Source of the DNA: Chitinophagales bacterium
GTDB lineage: Bacteria; Bacteroidota; Bacteroidia; Chitinophagales; Chitinophagaceae
Direction of reading: 5' to 3'
Length of the DNA stretch: 64,000 bases
Assembly (NCBI GenBank): GCA_013297995.1
Contig: JAAFJB010000007.1
Location: 1 to 64,000, forward strand
This document shows, one piece after another, positions 50,435 through 59,770 of the stretch. The notes beneath the pieces were generated by a model that saw nothing but the letters and a program-made list of their open reading frames with translations, was not told where the DNA came from and made no database searches. Positions within the stretch are counted from its first letter, which is position 1; every line of letters begins with the position of its first letter. The position numbers were made by a program, and so were the translations under genes.

Positions 50435-52702
50435 TTGTTAAATATAAGATTCTTGATTCATTCATACCCAAAAAAACAACCATTGAATTCTAGTAGAAAA
50501 ATCAGTGTATTTTTTTTGTTGGTTTCGTTTCTATGCTTTTATGAACTGCGTGCGCAGAACTTGGGCGATACGGTATTGAGCAATCCAAAATCTTTAAATG
50601 ATGTGGTTGTTTTTTCTAGCAAGTTTGCTGAAAAATTTAAGCGAATTGCGCAAACGGTTGACGTGATAAAATCTAAACCGCAACTTAATTTTCAGGCCAA
50701 TACGGCTGATGTATTAATGAACTCAGGAAAACTATTTGTCCAAAAAAGTCAGCAAGGCGGTGGAAGTCCCGTTATCAGAGGATTTGAAGCCAGTCGCATT
50801 TTACTAATGGTAGATGGTATTAGAATGAACAATGCCATTTATAGGGCGGGTCATTTGCAGAATATTATTACGGTTGACAATCAATTCCTTGATAGGATAG
50901 AACTAATTTATGGTCCTTCTTCTACCTTGTACGGCAGTGATGCCTTGGGTGGGGTAGTGAGTATGACCACAAAAAATCCATTGCTAAGTACCAACGGAAA
51001 AACCCAAGTAACGGGTAATACTACGCTTCGTTATACCAGTGCCATTCATGAGAATAGGGGTAATATTCAATGTAATATTGGCGGCAAAAAATGGGCATCA
51101 CTCACTTCAGTTAGTTATGGTTCGTTTGGTGATATGGTTCAAGGGGAAAATAGAAACGCAGCATATCCCGATTTTGGCAAGAAAAATTTTATTGTAGAGA
51201 GAATTGGCAATGCCGATTTTGCTAAAGTGAATCCCAATCCCGATAAACAAACTGCTTCTGGATACCAGCAGGTTGATATTGCGCAGAAATTTTTATTTCA
51301 GTCTTCGGCTAAAATTCAGCATATCATCAACCTACAGTTTTCAAATACCAATGATATTCCGCGTTACGATCGGCTGAGCGAAAAATCGGGTGTATTACCT
51401 GTTTTTGCAGAATGGTATTATGGCCCTCAAATTAGGAATATGGCAGCCTATCATTTTAATGCTACCGAACAACAAGGTTTTTTTCAGGATATAAAAATTA
51501 CCGCTAGTTACCAAGATATTGAAGAGAGTAGAATCAGCCGCCGATTTCAAAACAATAATAAAGATTATCGCTGGGAGCGGGTGAATATATTTGGGGTAGT
51601 TTTTGATGCCAAGCATTATAGTGGAAAGAACGAATGGCATATAGGTGCAGAAACGTATACCAATTTTGTTGGTTCTACAGCCGAAAGAGTGAATATAGTG
51701 AGTAAGGTTAAAAGTAGCATTACCACTCGCTATGCAGATGGTCCCACGTCAATGGCTTCGCATGCCATTTACGCGCAACATACGTATAAAATAAATGATC
51801 GGCTTACGTTAAATGATGGACTTCGCTTTAATTTAGTTCAAATGAATGCCCGTTTTGTAGACACTGCATTAACAAAATTTCCATTTACAAAAGTGAGGCA
51901 ATCCAATAAAGCCGTAACGGGGAATATTGGAATTGTTTATGCCAGTGATAATAATTTTCGTGCTGCATTTGTGTTGAGCAGCGGCTTTCGTTCACCCAAT
52001 GTAGATGATCTTTCTAAAGTGTTTGATTCAAGAACAGGATTGGTGGTAGTGCCCAATACTGCTATTCGTCCTGAGTACACTTACAATGCAGAATTTAGTT
52101 TGAATAAATACGGTAAAGTATTCAGCTATGGGGCATCTGTGTTTTATACTTTGTTTAGGAATGCGCTGGTATTAGATAAATTTAATTTCAATGCACAGGA
52201 TAGTATTTTTTACAGCGGGGTAAAGAGTGCGGTTTATGCATTGCAGAATAAAGCTGCGGCCCGCGTATATGGGTTTAGTGTAAATGCGGCTTATAATTTC
52301 GCAAAAGGAACCAGTATTGATGGCGTGGTAACCTATACCAAAGGACGGTTTACCGATCCCCTGAATGGCTCTATTCCATTAGATCATGTAGCACCATTAT
52401 ATGGTCGCTTTGCACTAAAGCATATTGCTGCTAAATGGCAAGCAGAATGTTATTCCTTGTTTAATGGCTGGAAGCGACTGGCAGATTATAATCCCAATGG
52501 GGAAGACAATCTCCAATATGCAACGCCCGATGGTATGCCATCTTGGATTACGTTGAATATAAGGATGGCGGTTAAAATTCAACCCAAACTAAACCTGCAA
52601 TTGGCAGTAGAAAATATTACGGATAAAAACTATCGGCATTTTGCCAGTGGCATTTCAGCACCTGGCAGAAATTTTTCCCTCACCTGTAGCGCCAATTTTT
52701 AA
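50435..52702 (+). CDS. TonB-dependent receptor
   Basis: GGGSPVIRGFEASRILLMVDGIRMNNAIYRAGHLQ, DRIELIYGPSSTLYGSDALGGVVSMTTKNP, barrel C-term. Confidence 0.92.
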   Translation: MLNIRFLIHSYPKKQPLNSSRKISVFFLLVSFLCFYELRAQNLGDTVLSNPKSLNDVVVFSSKFAEKFKRIAQTVDVIKSKPQLNFQANTADVLMNSGKLFVQKSQQGGGSPVIRGFEASRILLMVDGIRMNNAIYRAGHLQNIITVDNQFLDRIELIYGPSSTLYGSDALGGVVSMTTKNPLLSTNGKTQVTGNTTLRYTSAIHENRGNIQCNIGGKKWASLTSVSYGSFGDMVQGENRNAAYPDFGKKNFIVERIGNADFAKVNPNPDKQTASGYQQVDIAQKFLFQSSAKIQHIINLQFSNTNDIPRYDRLSEKSGVLPVFAEWYYGPQIRNMAAYHFNATEQQGFFQDIKITASYQDIEESRISRRFQNNNKDYRWERVNIFGVVFDAKHYSGKNEWHIGAETYTNFVGSTAERVNIVSKVKSSITTRYADGPTSMASHAIYAQHTYKINDRLTLNDGLRFNLVQMNARFVDTALTKFPFTKVRQSNKAVTGNIGIVYASDNNFRAAFVLSSGFRSPNVDDLSKVFDSRTGLVVVPNTAIRPEYTYNAEFSLNKYGKVFSYGASVFYTLFRNALVLDKFNFNAQDSIFYSGVKSAVYALQNKAAARVYGFSVNAAYNFAKGTSIDGVVTYTKGRFTDPLNGSIPLDHVAPLYGRFALKHIAAKWQAECYSLFNGWKRLADYNPNGEDNLQYATPDGMPSWITLNIRMAVKIQPKLNLQLAVENITDKNYRHFASGISAPGRNFSLTCSANF

Positions 52703-52726
52703 TAAATAGGTTTCTAATTTATCAAT

Positions 52727-52760
52727 AAACTGCTCATCCTGCCAACAGGTGGGCAGTTTT
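52727..52760 (+). terminator. Terminator-like hairpin after TonB receptor
   Basis: AAACTGCTCATCCTG-CCAA-CAGGTGGGCAGTTTT (one bulge, one G-U). Confidence 0.6.
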
Positions 52761-52774
52761 GATTAATTTGCAGC

Positions 52775-53401
52775 ATGGAAATTAAAAAAGCGGCTTACCT
52801 GATCTCCAATGCAGACTTCCAACAGTGCCCCAAAGCAGACCGACCAGAATATGCATTTATTGGAAGGAGTAATGTGGGCAAGTCGTCTCTTATTAATATG
52901 CTTTGCAAAAATAATAAGCTGGCAAAAACTTCATCAGCACCGGGTAAAACACAATTAATCAATCATTTTGAAATAGAGAGCAGCATCCGTAATAAGCAAG
53001 GATTTGGAAAATGGTACTTGGTAGATTTGCCTGGTTATGGCTTTGCAAAAGTAGCCCAGTCTAGTAGGAGAAGGTGGGAGCAGATGATTGAAAATTATTT
53101 GCGCAAAAGAGAGAACTTGGTTACGGTTTTTGTGTTGATTGATAGTAGGCATAAACCGCAGAAACTAGACCTAGAATTTATTGCCCAACTAGACCTGTGG
53201 GAAGTTCCTTTTTCATTGGTATTTACCAAGACTGACAAAGAAAAACCAGCCGTTGTGGCCGCCAATATTCAAGCTTTTTTTGACCTACTAAAAACCACTT
53301 GGCAATACTTGCCACAGCATTTTGTAACCAGTGCAGAAAAGCACCAAGGCAGGGACGAAATCATGGCTTTTATTGAAATGAAAAATGAATCATTAGCCTA
53401 G
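52775..53401 (+). CDS. engB: Ribosome biogenesis GTPase YihA/YsxC (EngB)
   Basis: FIGRSNVGKSSLINML, APGKTQLINHFE, LVDLPGYGFAKV, FTKTDKEKP. Confidence 0.96.
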   Translation: MEIKKAAYLISNADFQQCPKADRPEYAFIGRSNVGKSSLINMLCKNNKLAKTSSAPGKTQLINHFEIESSIRNKQGFGKWYLVDLPGYGFAKVAQSSRRRWEQMIENYLRKRENLVTVFVLIDSRHKPQKLDLEFIAQLDLWEVPFSLVFTKTDKEKPAVVAANIQAFFDLLKTTWQYLPQHFVTSAEKHQGRDEIMAFIEMKNESLA

Positions 53402-54682
53402 AATTGCATTCATGGCTTTGGCTTTTAACAAACATTCTTGGTATTCTTCTTCTGGGTTGCTTTGAAAAGTAATGCCACTGCCTACATGATAGCTAAGGTA
53501 TTGGGTATTGGTATTATAAAGTAGGCTTCTGATAACTACATTAAAATCAAAATCCATGGATGGATTTATATAGCCTACCGTACCCGAATAAAGCCCCCTT
53601 GGCACGGGTTCGTAGCAATCAATTAGTTCCATTACTTTTTTCTTGGGAGCACCCGTCATGCTGCCCATTGGAAAACTTGCTGCAATAATTTCATTCAATC
53701 CCAAGTTTGTTTTTAATTCGCCAATTACACTAGAAATCATTTGGTGTACCTGCGGAAAACGGTATATGCCAAATAGCTCTTCAACGCTTACTGTGCCTGC
53801 TTTACAAACCCTGCTTAAGTCGTTTCTTACTAGGTCTACCACCATCACGTTTTCAATCTGGTCTTTGGTGCTATTGCGCAACTGGTTTCTCAGCTCATTA
53901 TCTGCTACTGCATTTGCGCTATTTCTTTTATTGGTTCCTTTAATAGGCTGGGAGCGAAGTAGATTACCTATTTTCTGTAAGTATCTTTCAGGGCTGGCAC
54001 AGATTAAGTGAGCGTTGTTTATTTTGTAATAACAAGCAAAGGGGTTGGGAGAAATTTTAGTAAGGGCTTCGTATAAAAAAAGGGGGTTAAGGGATATATT
54101 TTCTGCAAAAAATTCTTGGCAAAAATTAATTTCATAGCAGTCGCCTTTAAGAATATGTGTTAGCAATTGCTGGATTATAAAAAGGTAATCGGTTTTGTTG
54201 GTACGAGCCTGAACAGCAATGGGTGGATGGGGAATTTCTTGAGCAATTTCACAATTGCGAATGGCTTTAAAAATAAGATCGGGATCTTGAACAGCTGCAT
54301 CAATGGTGAGTATATGATTGCTGAGTTGTAAAACCGTTTCAGGTTGCACAAAGCAAGCATTATTAAAGCCAATTAAATTGAGCTGATGGGTATATTTTTG
54401 GGAGAGATTAGCCTTGCCGAATTCGTAGGAAAAGTGACCAAAAAGCCAATCCTTATTCTTCCCATAAAAATCATCAATAAGAAGGGGGGTATCGGCACCG
54501 CTAAATACTTGTAATGCACCCACTGAAGCGAGGCATTCAACAGCACTATGGGCAGAAATGTAATGGTGATTGTCTAAAAAAGAGCAAGTACTAAACCCGT
54601 TTACCCAATGCAGCATTTGCTGCTTGAACAAAGGCAATGACTCAACGGGATAGCACTTGCGAATTCTTTTCAATAGTACCAA
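53393..54682 (-). CDS. pabB: Anthranilate/aminodeoxychorismate synthase component I family protein (PabB-like)
   Basis: GDCYEINFCQEF, SPERYLQ, RSQPIKGTNKR, MVVDLVRNDLSRVCKAGTV, FPMGSMTGAPKKKVMELID, GLYSGTVGYI. Confidence 0.85.
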   Translation of the reverse strand: MVLLKRIRKCYPVESLPLFKQQMLHWVNGFSTCSFLDNHHYISAHSAVECLASVGALQVFSGADTPLLIDDFYGKNKDWLFGHFSYEFGKANLSQKYTHQLNLIGFNNACFVQPETVLQLSNHILTIDAAVQDPDLIFKAIRNCEIAQEIPHPPIAVQARTNKTDYLFIIQQLLTHILKGDCYEINFCQEFFAENISLNPLFLYEALTKISPNPFACYYKINNAHLICASPERYLQKIGNLLRSQPIKGTNKRNSANAVADNELRNQLRNSTKDQIENVMVVDLVRNDLSRVCKAGTVSVEELFGIYRFPQVHQMISSVIGELKTNLGLNEIIAASFPMGSMTGAPKKKVMELIDCYEPVPRGLYSGTVGYINPSMDFDFNVVIRSLLYNTNTQYLSYHVGSGITFQSNPEEEYQECLLKAKAMNAILG

Positions 54683-54687
54683 TTGGT

Positions 54688-55128
54688 TTAGAAATCATCA
54701 TCATCATCATCGTATCCAGAATTCTTATCATTAAATAAGTCGAACTCTTTAAAGTCTTCATCTAACTTAAAATCGTCTTCCTCATCTTCCTTTTTTTTAC
54801 TTCCTCCGCTTGCTTTTTTTGCTTTGCTTTTGGGTAAATCAAATTCATCAAAGTCTGGATCCCAACTGTCATCCCCTTCTTCAGGTTTTTCCCATTCATC
54901 ATCTACCTCGTCGTCGTCTTCATCATCGTCTTCATCGTGGCTTTTTTTTGCACTCGATTTAGGGGCACTTTTTTTTGCACTCGGTTTTACTTGGGGCTCA
55001 TCGTCTTCCAAATCATCCTCATCTTCCTCTTCCTGCTTTTTAGCTTTAGGGGATGGGTTGGTTACCGAATTTTTTGCCGGAGTCTTGGGGGCTGAGGATT
55101 TTTTATCCTTATCAGATTTCGCTGCCAT
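54688..55128 (-). CDS. Low-complexity Lys/Ser/Asp/Glu-rich protein
   Basis: Complete ORF: basic N-terminal half, long D/E runs, ends GYDDDDDDF. No recognisable fold. Confidence 0.6.
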   Translation of the reverse strand: MAAKSDKDKKSSAPKTPAKNSVTNPSPKAKKQEEEDEDDLEDDEPQVKPSAKKSAPKSSAKKSHDEDDDEDDDEVDDEWEKPEEGDDSWDPDFDEFDLPKSKAKKASGGSKKKEDEEDDFKLDEDFKEFDLFNDKNSGYDDDDDDF

Positions 55129-55213
55129 ATTTCTAATAAGATTTTATTGCGTAAAATTACACACAAACAATTGTGAACCAATTTTTTTTCAATATAAAAA
55201 TAAATACAAAAAA

Positions 55214-56476
55214 CTATAAACAAATAATTTGATCTCTACCAGGACCATTCGACACAAATTTAACGGGCGCACCTATATATCCGTTGATAAAATTAATATA
55301 ATTATTCATTTCATCGGGTAAAGTATTGGCATCTTTTATTACGGTAGAGTCTGTGTTCCAACCAAGGAAGGTTTTAAACACAGGATCTACGGTAACCCTA
55401 GAGAGTTGAAAAGGCAGTTCGGTAGTTTCTTTTCCGTTGATACCGTATGCAGTACATACTTCTAATTCCTTAAATGTATCTAATACATCGGCTTTGGTCA
55501 TGATTATTTTGGTAACACCATTAATCATACAAGTATATTTAAGTGCAACCAAATCAATCCAACCACAACGCCTGGGCCTACCTGTAGTAGCCCCAAATTC
55601 GCTTCCTATTCTTCTTAATTCTTCGCCAGTAGCGTTTTCTAATTCAGTGGGGAAGGGGCCGCTGCCCACTCTGGTGCAATAAGCTTTGGTAACACCCATT
55701 ACATCATTAATAAGTTTTGGAGAAACGCCCAGGCCAGTACATACGCCTGCGGAAATGGTATTAGAAGAAGTTACAAAAGGGAAAGTGCCAAAATCAATAT
55801 CCAGCATACTACCTTGTGCGCCTTCGGCCAATACTTTTTTGCCTGCGGTAATTTGGTTGTTGATATAATATTCGCAGTTAATCACGTTGAGCGTTTTGAG
55901 GAATTCAAGTGCTTCAAAAAACTCTTCTTCCCAAGCAGAAATATCTTCAATAAAATGAAAATTATCGAGTAGTTTTTGGTGTTTTAGTCGCAGTTTAATA
56001 TATTGACTGGTAAAGTTCTTATTCAATAGGTCGCCTACCCGCAAAGCATTTCGGCCGGTCTTGTCCATATATGCAGGTCCAATTCCTTTGAGGGTAGAGC
56101 CAATTTTACTTTCTCCTTTGGAGAGCTCAGAAGCTTTGTCAAGCGCCCGGTGAGTAGGGATAATAATATTGGTTCTTTCCGAAATAAAGAGGTTTTTTTT
56201 CACGTCAATTCCATGGGCTGCAACGGCATCACATTCTCTTTTTAGGGTAACGGGATCGAGTACCACACCGCCACCAATAATATTCACTTTATTTTGGTGA
56301 AAAATGCCGGAGGGAATTTGGTGCAATACCATTTTCTTTCCTTCCACATAAAGGGTGTGACCTGCATTAGGGCCACCTTGAAAGCGAGCCACAATATCAT
56401 AGTTAGGCGCAAAATAATCCACTATTTTACCCTTGCCTTCGTCGCCCCATTGTAAACCGAGAATTACATCAACCAT
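55214..56476 (-). CDS. purA: Adenylosuccinate synthetase
   Basis: VILGLQWGDEGKGKIVDYFA, FQGGPNAGHTLYV, VLAEGAQGSMLDIDFGTFPFVTSSNT, TTGRPRRCGWIDLVAL. Confidence 0.97.
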   Translation of the reverse strand: MVDVILGLQWGDEGKGKIVDYFAPNYDIVARFQGGPNAGHTLYVEGKKMVLHQIPSGIFHQNKVNIIGGGVVLDPVTLKRECDAVAAHGIDVKKNLFISERTNIIIPTHRALDKASELSKGESKIGSTLKGIGPAYMDKTGRNALRVGDLLNKNFTSQYIKLRLKHQKLLDNFHFIEDISAWEEEFFEALEFLKTLNVINCEYYINNQITAGKKVLAEGAQGSMLDIDFGTFPFVTSSNTISAGVCTGLGVSPKLINDVMGVTKAYCTRVGSGPFPTELENATGEELRRIGSEFGATTGRPRRCGWIDLVALKYTCMINGVTKIIMTKADVLDTFKELEVCTAYGINGKETTELPFQLSRVTVDPVFKTFLGWNTDSTVIKDANTLPDEMNNYINFINGYIGAPVKFVSNGPGRDQIICL

Positions 56477-56549
56477 AATTTATTTTCTAAGTGGCAAAAA
56501 TAGGGTAAGAGATGGCTTATGCCTAATAAATTGTGGAGAAATATTTACA

Positions 56550-56624
56550 CGTCAGAACGTTGGGTCGTCAGAACGTCGGGTGGTTGGAAAGGGGGACGAA
56601 TGACGATCTGACGAATGACGATCA
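56550..56624. repeat. Two pairs of short tandem repeats forming an imperfect inverted arrangement
   Basis: CGTCAGAACGTTGGGT/CGTCAGAACGTCGGGT (56550-56581) and GACGAATGACGATCT/GACGAATGACGATCA (56595-56624). Confidence 0.9.
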
Positions 56625-58889
56625 TATATTGGTTTCTGTATCAAACCTGTCTACGGTTTGAATGCCGTTCAGCGATTTGAGCCGCTCTACCAATATTTCT
56701 AATTCCTCTTTATCATGTACAAATACTTTAATGGTACCCTGAAAATAGCCTTCTTTGGAATCAATGCTTAGCCCAGATATATTAATACGCAGGTCGCCAC
56801 TAATTACATTGGTTATTTTATTAATCACACCTACATCATCTAAGCCCACAATTTTCAATCCGGTTAAGAAAGAAATTTCTTTATTTTTTGCCCACTTGGT
56901 TTTTACTACACGGTGACCATAATTGGCCAATAATTGGGTGGCATTGGGGCAATTATTGCGATGTATTATAAGCCCTTTACCCGTGCTTACAAAACCAAAA
57001 ACATCATCTCCCGGAATGGGGTGACAGCATTTGGCCAAGTTGTACATAATTTTATCGCTGCTCTCTCCAAAAATAATTAGTTCTGAATCTTTTTTAGAAA
57101 CAGGTTTGTGCGCAGTTTCCGTGGGCAGTTCAATTTGAATGGGTTTGGGCTTGGGTATCTCAATTTTATCGCCCAACACCTGAAAATCTTTTATCTCTCT
57201 AAGATCAATGGCTTTGGTGGCAATTTTATAGTGAAGATCAAGCGAAGAATTTACTTTGTAATATTGAACCAGTTCTTCAATATTATAGTGACTGTAAGCG
57301 GCGCCAAATGATTCCAATCTTCTCTGCAAAATATACTTTCCGTCTTCGGCTATTTTTCTTTTTTCTTCCCGCAACGAATCTTTTATTTTATTCTTAGCTT
57401 TAGCCGTAACCACCAAGTTTAACCAGTCTTCCGAAGGTTTCTGTTTGTTGCTGGTAATAATTTCAATCTGGTCGCCGCTGCGCAGTTTATGACCGATAGG
57501 TACCAATTTATGATGAACTTTGGCGCCTATACATTTGGTGCCAATGGCGGAGTGAATAGAGAAAGCAAAATCCAATGCTGTACTACCAGTAGGCAACATT
57601 TTTATTTCACCTTTGGGCGTGTACACATAAATTTCTTCGGCTAAAAAAGAGGTTTTAAAATCTTGTAAAAAGTCAACCCCATCAGTATCTTGCGTGCTTA
57701 GTACTTCGCGAATTTGACTAAACCATTGATCAAACCGATCCTCATCACTATTGCCTTCTTTGTACTTGTAGTGAGCGGCCAAACCTTTCTCCGCAATTTC
57801 ATTCATGCGTTTGGTGCGTATCTGCACTTCAACCCATTTACCCTGCGGCCCCATAACCGTTGTGTGTAGGGCTTCATAGCCATTGCTTTTAGGATTGCTG
57901 AGCCAATCGCGCAATCGCTCTGGCGATGGGTTGTATTCATCGGTAATCATAGAATACACTTTCCAACAATCTTCTTTTTCTTTTTCGGGAGGAGAATTTA
58001 AAATAACGCGAATAGCAAAGAGGTCGTACACTTCTTCAAATGCAACCGATTTCTTTTTTATTTTATTCCAGATGGAATGAATGCTTTTGGGGCGGCCATA
58101 AATTTCATACTCAAAATTACCCGCACTTAATTTGTCTTTAATGGGTCGAATGAATTCATTAATATATCGGGTGCGTTCGCGTTTGGTTTCCGAAAGTTTG
58201 CGAGCAATATTGCGGTAAGCTTCCGATTCCATATACTTCATAGATAAATCTTCCAGCTCTGTCTTAATGCTGTACAAACCCATTCTATGTGCTAAAGGAG
58301 CATATACCCAAACGGTTTCGGAAGCAATTTTTAGTTGCTTCTCTTGTTTCATATGATCGAGTGTGCGCATATTGTGTAGGCGATCTGCCAGCTTAATCAA
58401 AATCACCCTAGGATCATCGGTAAGGGTGAGTAAAATCTTTTTAAAATTTTCTGCTTGCTGGCTAATATTGGTATCAATTACACTAGAAATTTTGGTGAGC
58501 CCATCTACAATTTTGGCAATCTCGGTACCAAATTCCATTTCAACATCTTCCAAAGAAATATCGGTGTCTTCAACCGTATCATGCAATAGGGCGCAGATGG
58601 TACTTCTTACGCCAAGGCCAATTTCTTCCACACAAATCATGGCAACGGCTATGGGATGAAGAATATAAGGCTCGCCACTTTTGCGGCGCATGGTTTTATG
58701 TGCATTGGCGGCCATTTCAAAAGCTTGGCGAACCATTTCCTTATCGCCTTTTTTAAGCTTGGGGCGTAAGCTTCTAAGCAAGGCACGGTAATGCCTAATA
58801 ATCTCTTTCTTTTCCTGTTCTTCGTTAAGGGTATATTTAGTTAGTACAGGCTCTATTGGGTCAATCGGTTCAATTGTTTCGGTATCCAT
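56622..58889 (-). CDS. RelA/SpoT bifunctional (p)ppGpp synthetase/hydrolase
   Basis: HD domain ICALLHDTVEDTDISLE, synthetase YDLFAIRVIL, NGYEALHTTVMGPQGKWVEVQIRT, TGS VYTPKGEIKMLPTGSTALDFAFSIHS, C-term ACT. Confidence 0.96.
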   Translation of the reverse strand: MDTETIEPIDPIEPVLTKYTLNEEQEKKEIIRHYRALLRSLRPKLKKGDKEMVRQAFEMAANAHKTMRRKSGEPYILHPIAVAMICVEEIGLGVRSTICALLHDTVEDTDISLEDVEMEFGTEIAKIVDGLTKISSVIDTNISQQAENFKKILLTLTDDPRVILIKLADRLHNMRTLDHMKQEKQLKIASETVWVYAPLAHRMGLYSIKTELEDLSMKYMESEAYRNIARKLSETKRERTRYINEFIRPIKDKLSAGNFEYEIYGRPKSIHSIWNKIKKKSVAFEEVYDLFAIRVILNSPPEKEKEDCWKVYSMITDEYNPSPERLRDWLSNPKSNGYEALHTTVMGPQGKWVEVQIRTKRMNEIAEKGLAAHYKYKEGNSDEDRFDQWFSQIREVLSTQDTDGVDFLQDFKTSFLAEEIYVYTPKGEIKMLPTGSTALDFAFSIHSAIGTKCIGAKVHHKLVPIGHKLRSGDQIEIITSNKQKPSEDWLNLVVTAKAKNKIKDSLREEKRKIAEDGKYILQRRLESFGAAYSHYNIEELVQYYKVNSSLDLHYKIATKAIDLREIKDFQVLGDKIEIPKPKPIQIELPTETAHKPVSKKDSELIIFGESSDKIMYNLAKCCHPIPGDDVFGFVSTGKGLIIHRNNCPNATQLLANYGHRVVKTKWAKNKEISFLTGLKIVGLDDVGVINKITNVISGDLRINISGLSIDSKEGYFQGTIKVFVHDKEELEILVERLKSLNGIQTVDRFDTETNI

Positions 58890-58970
58890 ACCTTACGAAT
58901 ATACGAATACTCATTTGCCCCAATTGGTTATATAGCAGAATATTTATTGGACTTCCACTGGAATATTATT

Positions 58971-58995
58971 ATATTTGCAACATTGTTACAAATAT
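58971..58995. promoter_or_regulatory. 25-bp palindrome overlapping putative -7 element TATATTTG (58970-58977), candidate operator
   Basis: ATATTTGCAACA-T-TGTTACAAATAT, 11 of 12 arm positions complementary. Confidence 0.65.
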
Positions 58996-59011
58996 TAAAC
59001 CGAGCAATAGA

Positions 59012-59713
59012 ATGACTGTCTTAAAAGCTATACAGCTAACTAAGGAGTACAATGGAGTGGCTGCATTGAACAATTTAAATTTAGAAATTAATGCAGGCGA
59101 AATTTTTTGTCTTCTTGGTCAGAACGGCGCTGGTAAAACCACTACCATCAACCTTTTTTTAGGGTTTATTGCGGCCAGCTCTGGAACTGCAACCATTCAT
59201 AATATAGATGTAAGTGCTAATAATGCAGCCACTAAAAAACTAGTTGCTTATATACCAGAAGTGGTGCAGCTTTATGGTAATTTAACGGGTATTGAGAATT
59301 TAGATTTTTTCAGTCGCTTAGCTGGTTTTAAATATTCAGATAAAGAATTGGCTGCTTTTTTAACCAGATCGGGATTACAATCGAATGCTCAGCCAAAGCG
59401 TCTCTCCACTTATAGTAAAGGGATGCGACAAAAAGTGGCTATTGCTATTGCTTTGGCAAAGAATGCAGCCATTATATTAATGGATGAACCTACTAGTGGA
59501 CTAGATCCGGTAGCTGTTGCCGATTTCACAAAAATATGTAAAGCATTATCAGCAGAAGGCAGAACCATCTTTATGGCAACCCATGATATTTTTAATGCAG
59601 TAAATGTTGGAACCCATATCGGTATAATGAAACAAGGTTCGCTGGTTCATCAAGTAACCACCAATTCCATTACGGCGAATGAATTACAGCAGTTGTACCT
59701 AGAAACTATTTAA
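59012..59713 (+). CDS. ABC transporter ATP-binding protein
   Basis: LLGQNGAGKTTTINLFLG, LSTYSKGMRQKVAIAIAL, ILMDEPTSGLDPVA. True start likely ATG 59012 (MTVLKAIQL), not the ORF start at 58856. Confidence 0.92.
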   Translation: MTVLKAIQLTKEYNGVAALNNLNLEINAGEIFCLLGQNGAGKTTTINLFLGFIAASSGTATIHNIDVSANNAATKKLVAYIPEVVQLYGNLTGIENLDFFSRLAGFKYSDKELAAFLTRSGLQSNAQPKRLSTYSKGMRQKVAIAIALAKNAAIILMDEPTSGLDPVAVADFTKICKALSAEGRTIFMATHDIFNAVNVGTHIGIMKQGSLVHQVTTNSITANELQQLYLETI

Positions 59714-59770
59714 AGGCGATTCCCCATAACTATATAATTACCTCACAATATTTTTAAGTAAGCGCATACA

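Noticed and set aside
54824-55219. 131-aa + strand Ser-rich ORF
   Set aside because: Antisense of the acidic low-complexity gene; poly-Ser comes from reading GAT/GAA repeats in reverse.
58856-59011. N-terminal 52-aa extension of the ABC ATPase overlapping relA/spoT
   Set aside because: Family homology begins at MTVLKAIQL (59012); the extension covers the promoter and palindrome.
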